A stretch of 11,437 nt of DNA from Bacteroidota bacterium (GTDB taxonomy: Bacteria; Bacteroidota; Bacteroidia; Bacteroidales; GCA-2748055), in assembly GCA_030592605.1 (NCBI GenBank), contig JAUVIT010000019.1, forward strand, positions 1 to 11,437, read 5' to 3'. The notes under the pieces were generated by a model that was not told the DNA's origin, ran no database searches, and saw only the letters and a list, made by a program, of their open reading frames with translations. Shown piece by piece: positions 5,983-11,437 of this stretch. The first letter of the stretch is position 1. Every line of letters begins with the position of its first letter. The translations under genes and the position numbers were made by a program.

Positions 5983-8235
5983 ATGCTTTTATGCGGTAAA
6001 AAAGGCATGCCTGATTCTCATTTGCATAGAACCACAGCCAAGTTTGGTACCCTGCCGGTCTTCATGACCACTATCTCTACCATTCTTGGGGCCATTCTCT
6101 TTCTGAGATTTGGCTATGCCGTAGGCCATCTTGGATTTCTTGGGGTCATAGGGATCATATTCCTGGGACATATGGTTACCATCCCCACTGCCATGGCAGT
6201 GGCCGAAATTGCTACCAACCAGAAGGTTCAGGGGGGCGGGGCCTACTACATCATCAGCCGTTCCTTCGGGATCAACATTGGCTCGGCCATCGGCATAACA
6301 CTCTATCTGAGCCAGGCCATTAGCGTGGCTTTTTATGTGATTGCATTCTCCGAAGCATTTGACCCGCTGATCAGATATCTTCACTACGAAATTAATACAC
6401 CCCTGGTTGATAAACGCTGGGTCGGGCTGGCCAGCATGACCCTGCTCTCTGTTGTAATTCTTTCCAGGGGAGCCAATTTTGGAATGAAAGCACTCTATGG
6501 AGTGGTAGCCATCCTGTTTACATCCCTGCTCTTCTTCTTCCTTGGAAAACCTGGTTCGGAAGAGCAGTCTTTTATTCTAAATACACACATCCAGAACCCT
6601 GATAACTTTTTCTTTGTATTCATTATTATTTTCCCTGCATTCACCGGTTTGATCGCGGGGCTTGGTCTCTCAGGAGACCTTCGCGACCCTAGCAAATCCA
6701 TCCCCAAGGGAACCCTATGGGCCACCCTGGCTGGCTTTGTGGTCTATATTATGGTGGTCTATAAGCTGGCCATCAGTGCTTCACCTGAAGATATGGCCTC
6801 AGACCAGCTGATTATGGAGAAGATTGCAATCTGGGGCCCCATCATCCCCATCGGATTGGCTGCAGCATCCCTTTCATCTGCACTGGGTTCCATCATGGTT
6901 GCTCCACGAACCCTCCAGGCCATGGGCTATGACGATGTGTTCCCCGGAATGGGTCTGAACAGCTGGCTTTCACGTGGTAAGGAGAAAGATAATGAACCCA
7001 CCAATGCAGGATTAATCAGCATCATCATAGCATTTGTGTTTGTTGCCTTTGGAGATATAGACTTCGTGGCACAGATCATCTCTATGTTCTTTATGGTTAC
7101 CTATGGGGTGATCTGCCTGATCTCCCTGCTGGAGCACTTTGCTGCGGATCCCTCCTACCGGCCAACATTCAAATCAAGATGGTATATCTCCCTGGTGGGA
7201 GCAGTTACCTCCTTCTGGCTGATGTTTAAAATGAATGCTCCTTATGCCCTGCTGTCACTGATTGTCATGGGAGGTATCTATACCATGGTCTCCAGCTACA
7301 AACAGCAGGAGAAAGGTCTTGTTAACCTTTTCCGCGGTGTGGTATTCCAGGCAAGCAGGCAGTTGCAGATACTGGCACAAAGGGCCGACCGGGAGGACCT
7401 GGATGTACACTGGCGCCCCTTTACCATCTGCGTATCGCAGGATACATTTATGCGCAGAAGTGCCTTTGATATCCTGAGATGGATCTCTTTGAAATATGGA
7501 TTTGGCACCTACATACACTATATCAAGGGCTTCCTGACCGAAGAGACCAATAAGGAGTCGAAGGAGATTCTGAACAAGCTGATACATCTGGCAGCAGGAA
7601 GCAAAAACCGGGTTTACCTGGATACCATTATCAGCCCCTCATACACCACTGCAATCGCCCAGGTGATACAGCTGTCGGGAATCTCGGGGAAGGGTAATAA
7701 TATGATCCTCTTCGAATTCTCACAAACCGAACCGGAAGCACTGGAGGAGGCTCTGAACACACATGATATTCTATTTGCCACAGGCTTTGACCTGTGCATC
7801 CTGAGTACTTCATACAAGGGATTTGGCTACAAAAAACAGATTCATATCTGGATCACTCCGGCCGATTTTGACAATGCCAATCTGATGATTCTGCTTGGAT
7901 ATATCATAATGGGCCATCCCGAATGGAAAGAGGGAATCATTAAGATATTTGCCATCTATCAGCCCGAAGCTGTCACACGCAGGAAGGAGGAGCTGAAATT
8001 ACTAATTAAAGAAGGCCGGCTTCCTATCTCTATGGCTAACGTAAACCTGATCAGTGACGGAGGGGACCGAGAAACCAGGGAGATCATTGGGGAGGTATCG
8101 GTGGATGCCGACCTGACCATCATTGGCTTTCGACATGAGCAGCTGACCACCGAAGGATACAAGCTCTATACTGGTTATAAAAAACTGGGGAATGTGCTAT
8201 TTGTCAGTGCCAACAAGAAAAAAGAAATCAACTAA
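5983..8235 (+). CDS. Cation-chloride cotransporter-like permease (APC superfamily, SLC12-related)
   Basis: This is a 750-residue integral inner-membrane protein. The N-terminal 440 residues form the transporter core of about 11-12 helices. They carry the SLC12/CCC signatures KFGTLPVF before helix 1 (ILGAILFLRFGYAVG), IATNQKVQGGGAYYIISRSFG after helix 2, and AFTGLIAGLGLSGDLRDPS with SIPKGTLWA around helix 6. A soluble C-terminal domain of about 300 residues follows, as in cation-chloride cotransporters, ending in an ADLTIIGF segment. Substrate specificity (Na+, K+, Cl- or amino acids) cannot be settled from this reading, since some prokaryotic members are annotated only as amino-acid permeases. 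The start is uncertain: ATG at 5983, or ATG at 6007 nearer the conserved part. Neither has a strong ribosome site. The gene is divergent from the LytTR regulator and 25 bases upstream of coaD. Confidence 0.85.
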   Translation: MLLCGKKGMPDSHLHRTTAKFGTLPVFMTTISTILGAILFLRFGYAVGHLGFLGVIGIIFLGHMVTIPTAMAVAEIATNQKVQGGGAYYIISRSFGINIGSAIGITLYLSQAISVAFYVIAFSEAFDPLIRYLHYEINTPLVDKRWVGLASMTLLSVVILSRGANFGMKALYGVVAILFTSLLFFFLGKPGSEEQSFILNTHIQNPDNFFFVFIIIFPAFTGLIAGLGLSGDLRDPSKSIPKGTLWATLAGFVVYIMVVYKLAISASPEDMASDQLIMEKIAIWGPIIPIGLAAASLSSALGSIMVAPRTLQAMGYDDVFPGMGLNSWLSRGKEKDNEPTNAGLISIIIAFVFVAFGDIDFVAQIISMFFMVTYGVICLISLLEHFAADPSYRPTFKSRWYISLVGAVTSFWLMFKMNAPYALLSLIVMGGIYTMVSSYKQQEKGLVNLFRGVVFQASRQLQILAQRADREDLDVHWRPFTICVSQDTFMRRSAFDILRWISLKYGFGTYIHYIKGFLTEETNKESKEILNKLIHLAAGSKNRVYLDTIISPSYTTAIAQVIQLSGISGKGNNMILFEFSQTEPEALEEALNTHDILFATGFDLCILSTSYKGFGYKKQIHIWITPADFDNANLMILLGYIIMGHPEWKEGIIKIFAIYQPEAVTRRKEELKLLIKEGRLPISMANVNLISDGGDRETREIIGEVSVDADLTIIGFRHEQLTTEGYKLYTGYKKLGNVLFVSANKKKEIN

Positions 8236-8240
8236 AACAC

Positions 8241-8248
8241 TACCTTTG
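8241..8248 (+). promoter_or_regulatory. Candidate Bacteroidota -7 element before coaD
   Basis: TACCTTTG matches the TAnnTTTG consensus of the Bacteroidota primary sigma factor exactly. It lies in the 25-base gap between the transporter stop and the coaD start, so transcription would begin about 8 bases before the coaD ATG. No -33 TTTG is present at the usual distance (the nearest is at 8200-8203), so the call is tentative. Confidence 0.35.
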
Positions 8249-8260
8249 AATAAAAAGCAG

Positions 8261-8731
8261 ATGGATAAAATCGCTGTCTTTCCCGGATCATTTGATCCTT
8301 TTACCGTGGGGCATGAAAACATTGTACTTCGCGCACTTGACCTGTTTGACAGGATCATTATTGCCATCGGAGTCCACTCCACCAAACAGCCCCTGCTAAA
8401 AATTGAATCCAGGGTTGAGATAGTCAAGCAGGTTTTTAGCAGCTACGAACAGGTAAGCGCAGACTCTTTCGAAGGATTGACAGTGGATTACTGCAGAAAA
8501 GTAAAGGCCACCCATATGCTCCGGGGAATTCGTACATCGGCCGACTTCGAATATGAAAGGGCCATTGCACAGATCAACAAACAGATGTTGCCATCGGTAG
8601 AATCCGTTTTTCTGCTAACCACCCCTGAGCATACCCCTGTTAATTCAACCATTATCCGTGACATCATCCGAAACGGGGGCGATGCTTCACTCTTCCTTCC
8701 CAAGGGTGTGGATATCAAGAAATACCTCTAA
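8261..8731 (+). CDS. coaD: Pantetheine-phosphate adenylyltransferase (CoaD)
   Basis: This 156-residue cytosolic enzyme catalyses the fourth step of coenzyme A synthesis, transferring AMP from ATP to 4'-phosphopantetheine to make dephospho-CoA and pyrophosphate. The nucleotidyltransferase signature GSFDPFTVGH (residues 9-18, the TxGH form of HxGH) is at the N-terminus. LRGIRTSADFEYE is in the middle, and VNSTIIRD near residue 130 corresponds to the ISSTxxR motif. Length is typical for the family. I start at ATG 8261 because the first strand (MDKIAVFPGS) begins there. The frame is open further upstream into the transporter's 3' end, but that part is not conserved. The gene is preceded by a TAnnTTTG element and is followed without a gap by the TlpA-like gene. 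Confidence 0.97.
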   Translation: MDKIAVFPGSFDPFTVGHENIVLRALDLFDRIIIAIGVHSTKQPLLKIESRVEIVKQVFSSYEQVSADSFEGLTVDYCRKVKATHMLRGIRTSADFEYERAIAQINKQMLPSVESVFLLTTPEHTPVNSTIIRDIIRNGGDASLFLPKGVDIKKYL

Positions 8732-10167
8732 TGCTTTACCGAACATTTATTTTCATCCTCTTGTTATGGAGCAGTGGAAACATCCTGGGTCAGTCTGCCT
8801 CGGTACATGCCATCGCGCCGGACTATGCAGGTAAGTCCATCCAAACAAGCATTGCATGGAACCCCTTTATCAGCCTTGCTGAATACTCAAATACCATGGT
8901 GTGCAATGAGAAGGGAGAGATTGAACAACTTATACCGCTCTTATCCCCCAGGGTGGTACAGTTTGAAACCGGTGTTTACCAGCTTTATCTTTATATGGAG
9001 CCGGGATTCCACTATGAGGTGCAATTTCCCGAGTACATTGAAAAGAAATGGGAAGAACAGATCTCTCCATTTTATCAGCCCCTGGCCATGCCTCTGGTGG
9101 TTCGCTCACGTACCTCCCTTTCTACACAGGAGCGTATTGACGGATCGAGGGATGTGAACCATACCATCGCCAGATTCGATTCACTGTTTATCACGGCCAA
9201 CAGAGAAATCATCACACATCGAAAATCTGGGCAACTGGTGAATACCGATTCTCTTATCCAGCAACTGGAACTGGCATTCAATAGTGACAGTTCCCGGTTC
9301 TTTTCTGACTACCGGCGCTTCAGATACGGGGCTTTGAAACTCAATGAAGGAAGGACCGGACTGGCCCAGTTGAGTCAGGACTATCTAGGTCCAACCGTTA
9401 TGGAATGGCATCCCGGATTTGTTGAACTGTTCAGAGCCCTGTTTAAAGATTTTATCTTTTACTTCGCTAATTCCGGAGAAGAAGGCCAGAAATTCCGGAA
9501 CCTGGTTAATCGAAACCAGGACTTCCATCAGGCACGCCAGCTTGTGCTGGATCATCCTGCTGTATGGAGTGATACCCTGGCTGAAATGATTTTGCTCCAG
9601 GAATTCTCCGAATTGTTTTACAGGGGAGAGTATCATAAGGAGGCCATCCTGATCATGCTCGATTCCATGGCACATGATCCTGTTTCTCCCCAATTTGGGA
9701 TCTATTCAGCACAGCTAATGCAGAAACTATCCAGCCTGGTAACCGGCAACACTCCTCCAGCCATTTCCCTGGAGGACCTTGAGGGAAAAACCTTGTCACT
9801 TAGCGACTTTGAAGGCAAATACACCTACCTGTTTTTTGGCACCACAGATCACTACGGCTGCATGATGGAGTACCCCTTTCTGCAATCCTACATCGAAAAA
9901 CATGCAGCTTACCTGAATGTGATTACCGTGATGACCTCAGAGGACCGGGATAAACTGGATGATTTTATGCACCGGAATGGATATACCTGGACAGTACTCC
10001 ATTATGAAGGGCAGCCCGGCGTATTGGATGATTACATGGTAAGAGCCTATCCCGTAGCCTATCTGATTGACCGAAATGGCAAACTGCTCCTCTCCCCTGC
10101 TACCTTACCCTCGGAAGGATTTGAGCAACAGCTCTTTCGCATCATGCGTTCCAGGAAGGAAATCTGA
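8731..10167 (+). CDS. Exported TlpA-like thioredoxin-fold protein with a degenerate HxxC active site
   Basis: This 478-residue protein has a Sec signal peptide (MLYRTFIFILLLWSSGNILG, cleavage probably just after) with no lipobox cysteine, so it is probably periplasmic. Residues about 25-340 have no fold I recognise beyond a beta-rich N-terminal part and a helical middle. Residues about 345-475 are a TlpA/AhpC-type thioredoxin fold: PPAISLEDLEGKTLSLSDF, then the active-site loop, then the cis-proline P441 in YPVAYLIDRNGK. The expected CxxC reads H374-Y-G-C377, so only the second cysteine remains, followed by the usual E and P (CMMEYP). A canonical dithiol-disulfide reaction is therefore unlikely; a binding or structural role is possible. 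Its ATG shares one base with the coaD stop (TAATG), implying translational coupling. Similar large TlpA-like exported proteins are common in Bacteroidota, mostly of unknown function. Confidence 0.8.
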   Translation: MLYRTFIFILLLWSSGNILGQSASVHAIAPDYAGKSIQTSIAWNPFISLAEYSNTMVCNEKGEIEQLIPLLSPRVVQFETGVYQLYLYMEPGFHYEVQFPEYIEKKWEEQISPFYQPLAMPLVVRSRTSLSTQERIDGSRDVNHTIARFDSLFITANREIITHRKSGQLVNTDSLIQQLELAFNSDSSRFFSDYRRFRYGALKLNEGRTGLAQLSQDYLGPTVMEWHPGFVELFRALFKDFIFYFANSGEEGQKFRNLVNRNQDFHQARQLVLDHPAVWSDTLAEMILLQEFSELFYRGEYHKEAILIMLDSMAHDPVSPQFGIYSAQLMQKLSSLVTGNTPPAISLEDLEGKTLSLSDFEGKYTYLFFGTTDHYGCMMEYPFLQSYIEKHAAYLNVITVMTSEDRDKLDDFMHRNGYTWTVLHYEGQPGVLDDYMVRAYPVAYLIDRNGKLLLSPATLPSEGFEQQLFRIMRSRKEI

Positions 10168-10782
10168 TCAGAGTAAATTCCTCATATAGAGAACATCCAG
10201 GATACTAGCGTAGGTATTTTCCCGGATAAATCCGGTCATGCCAGGGCTGGCCCACCGATAATCGCTGATCCCTTCTTCAGCTTGTAAGACCGGTTCCGCA
10301 CTCCCATTGTACTGCATAACGAACCACTTGGTCCTTTTCAATATTCGCTTTCCTTTCAGGTGATAGGTATGGTAGGTGGACGTCAGTGGCTCAATCATCT
10401 GAAGTTCAGGCAAACCGGTTTCCTCCGCCACCTCCCGGAGTGCTGCTGTTTGAAAATCCTCTCCCTTTTCCAGTTTTCCTTTTGGAAGGTCCCAGGTCCC
10501 GTTGCGATAAATCACCAGAAACTCACCCCGCTCATTTAACACTATCCCTCCTCCTGCTTCAATAACTTTAAAACAGGCCTTGAACTCCTCAAAAACCATC
10601 AATATATTATCATGTAAAATATAGAGGTTATTAATCTGAGTCAAAGAGGCGAACAGGCCTACCAATTCATCTAATTCAATATAGTTATTGTACTTGTAGA
10701 AGAGTCCCTTATGCTTTAAAAAAGCCTTGGAAAAATCATCTCCAAAAAATACCGTTCTATCGTTGAAAAAAACTTTATACAT
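10168..10782 (-). CDS. Nudix hydrolase with an N-terminal extension
   Basis: This is a 204-residue protein. The Nudix domain starts near residue 75 (EAGGGIVLNERGEFLVI). It contains a complete Nudix box at 102-124: G, five residues, E, seven residues, then REVAEETGL, with the metal-binding RE and EE intact. Such enzymes hydrolyse nucleoside diphosphates linked to another group; the substrate cannot be read from the motif. About 70 residues precede the domain and look like a small separate fold, typical of this Bacteroidota subfamily. I prefer ATG 10782; a TTG at 10794 would add only four residues and overlaps a promoter element. Its stop abuts that of the convergent TlpA-like gene. From what I know of Bacteroidota genomes, this type of Nudix gene often lies next to pyrE in the opposite orientation, which fits the partial gene at the window end. 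Confidence 0.92.
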   Translation of the reverse strand: MYKVFFNDRTVFFGDDFSKAFLKHKGLFYKYNNYIELDELVGLFASLTQINNLYILHDNILMVFEEFKACFKVIEAGGGIVLNERGEFLVIYRNGTWDLPKGKLEKGEDFQTAALREVAEETGLPELQMIEPLTSTYHTYHLKGKRILKRTKWFVMQYNGSAEPVLQAEEGISDYRWASPGMTGFIRENTYASILDVLYMRNLL

Positions 10783-10791
10783 ATCAAAGGA

Positions 10792-10799
10792 CAAAAGTA
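10792..10799 (-). promoter_or_regulatory. Candidate Bacteroidota -7 element before the Nudix gene
   Basis: On the minus strand this reads TACTTTTG, an exact TAnnTTTG match, ending ten bases before the ATG at 10782. Transcription would start a few bases before the ATG, giving a very short leader and arguing against the TTG start at 10794. No clear -33 element is at the expected distance. Confidence 0.4.
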
Positions 10800-10801
10800 C
10801 A

Positions 10802-10828
10802 AAACTAATCCATTGAAATAATTAGTTT
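10802..10828. repeat. Perfect inverted repeat upstream of the Nudix gene
   Basis: AAACTAAT (10802-10809) and ATTAGTTT (10821-10828) form perfect eight-base arms separated by eleven bases. The repeat lies just upstream of the candidate -7 element of the Nudix gene, where an operator would sit. The arm centres are 19 bases apart, about two helical turns. It also overlaps the 3' end of the peroxidase remnant, so it could instead be that gene's old terminator. Confidence 0.4.
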
Positions 10829-11270
10829 ACCATGCAAAGTATCACCAGCCTTTTTAACAGGGATCTATTAGCTACCCAAATAGGATCACTACTATTCTCC
10901 AGAAATCCACCCAGTCCCGGATCGATCCAGGCTGCACCTTCGGGATTGATGGCGTCTCCATTGTCCAGAAATACCTGGTCCATCTTATAGAAGGGATTAT
11001 CAGGATTCTTGGGAGTTCCCAGATTATCAAAGGTAAAGTCTGTGAATAAAGGAGGCTCTCCGCCTGGACTTTTTCACTTGGATGACATTCGCTGCACATG
11101 CCTTTCCCGTTAAACAACTCCAGGCCCCATTCTTCTTCTTCGCTAAGTGTAACCTCACCTGCCAGGTAGGCATCATATTTTGAAGAAAACTGGGATGTGC
11201 ATTTGGGGAAATCCGAAAATAGGATTGATAGGAAGACTGAAAGTGACTCTGCACTTACTCCGGGCAGCAC
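10822..11270 (-). pseudogene. Broken di-heme cytochrome c peroxidase (MauG/CcpA family) fragment
   Basis: Two minus-strand frames together encode a central piece of a bacterial di-heme cytochrome c peroxidase, a periplasmic enzyme that reduces H2O2. The first frame (11270 to about 11070) gives SSKYDAYLAGEVTLSEEEEW and the heme-binding motif CSECH (11082-11096). The second frame (about 11074 down to the stop at 10822-10824) continues GGEPPLFTDFTFDNLGTPKN, then NPFYKMDQVF and PGLGGFLE. The frames join at a run of five T on the plus strand (11070-11074); one extra base would restore the reading. Even if restored, the signal peptide and first heme domain are missing upstream, and the VPTLRN-type C-terminal part is missing downstream, so this is a truncated relic whatever the cause of the shift. 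The frame before 11270 is closed by a TGA about ten codons upstream. Confidence 0.85.
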
Positions 11271-11374
11271 TAAAATGGTGTAACTCCAGTACGGTCAAAA
11301 CTTACCTCTCCGCTTCTATGGTCATACTAACGGTAGATCTACCAAACCTGGTAAAAACTTTATAGATTTGCTGA
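11271..11374. promoter_or_regulatory. Upstream region of pyrE with overlapping dyads
   Basis: GGTAGATCTACC at 11332-11343 is a perfect 12-base palindrome. It overlaps a second inverted repeat, TACCA-AACC-TGGTA (11340-11353). An exact TAnnTTTG element, TAGATTTG, follows at 11363-11370, four bases before the start codon at 11375. The dyads are in the position of an operator for the plus-strand gene. No -33 TTTG is seen. I find no trace of the missing peroxidase N-terminus in this stretch. Confidence 0.35.
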
Positions 11375-11437
11375 ATGGCAGAAATAGACCAAGATGTAGC
11401 AGGCTTACTTTTAAAAAGCAAGGCGGTAATCCTTGAA
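11375..11437 (+). CDS. pyrE: Probable orotate phosphoribosyltransferase, N-terminus only (cut by window end)
   Basis: Twenty-one codons are visible (MAEIDQDVAGLLLKSKAVIL and one more residue) and the frame is open to the window edge. The pattern of an amphipathic helix ending LLxxKAVxL at the very N-terminus resembles Bacteroidota PyrE proteins, in which PFTWASG-type sequence follows. PyrE joins orotate to PRPP to make OMP in pyrimidine synthesis. The identification rests on this short pattern plus the divergent Nudix neighbour, a common arrangement in Bacteroidota, so it is moderate. A TAGATTTG promoter element ends four bases before the ATG, suggesting a leaderless or nearly leaderless mRNA. 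The other plus-strand frames here are short and closed. Confidence 0.55.
   Translation, partial: MAEIDQDVAGLLLKSKAVILE

Noticed and set aside
8192..8260. Longer CoaD start inside the transporter
   Set aside because: The extra 23 residues are lysine-rich and read through the transporter's 3' end; the conserved enzyme starts at 8261.
11282..11433. Plus-strand open frame reading through FYGHTNGRSTKPGKN, considered as a small gene or transposase piece
   Set aside because: No start codon suits it, it has no domain I recognise, and it overlaps the better-supported pyrE start in another frame.

Overview
The window reads as a chromosomal stretch from a Bacteroidota bacterium, probably an anaerobic or facultative member of the Bacteroidales/Marinilabiliales type. 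Four things point there: a C-terminal sorting-domain remnant of the type IX secretion system (T9SS), promoter elements matching the Bacteroidota -7 consensus TAnnTTTG, weak or absent Shine-Dalgarno sequences, and the family flavour of Lon, the LytTR regulator and the putative PyrE. Apart from two decayed gene remnants, it is ordinary core or near-core genome. There is no CRISPR array, insertion sequence, phage gene or RNA gene that I can support.

Layout: (1) 2-1069 (+) is the C-terminal part of a [FeFe]-hydrogenase-like sensor (HydS/group C type: hydrogenase tail, 4Fe-4S domain, coiled coil, PAS). It overlaps by 4 bases a SpoIIE/PP2C-type phosphatase (1066-2250). Together they look like a redox or H2 sensing module that acts through protein dephosphorylation. 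(2) 2251-2398 is a leader region with a sigma-54-like promoter and a hairpin in front of lon (2399-4810). (3) 4807-4977 (-) is an orphan T9SS sorting-domain remnant, followed by an inverted repeat and a LytTR response regulator (5119-5874, -). (4) Divergent from the regulator is a cation-chloride-cotransporter-like permease (5983-8235, +), then coaD (8261-8731) and, overlapping it by one base, an exported TlpA-like thioredoxin-fold protein whose CxxC has become HxxC (8731-10167). (5) A Nudix hydrolase (10168-10782, -) converges on it, with the two stop codons abutting. (6) Upstream of the Nudix gene is a broken di-heme cytochrome c peroxidase fragment (10822-11270, -), and beyond it the first 21 codons of a probable pyrE (11375-11437, +) running off the window.

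How they fit together: the sensor and phosphatase form one operon, and coaD with the TlpA-like gene form another, possibly with the transporter upstream. The LytTR regulator could control the divergent transporter, but nothing in the sequence proves it. The points most worth a second look are the apparent loss of the H-cluster cysteines from the hydrogenase-like sensor, the uncharacterised C-terminal half of its partner phosphatase, the sigma-54-like promoter at lon, the two gene remnants, and TAnnTTTG elements lying within a few bases of three start codons. I did not find a clearly new multi-gene system.
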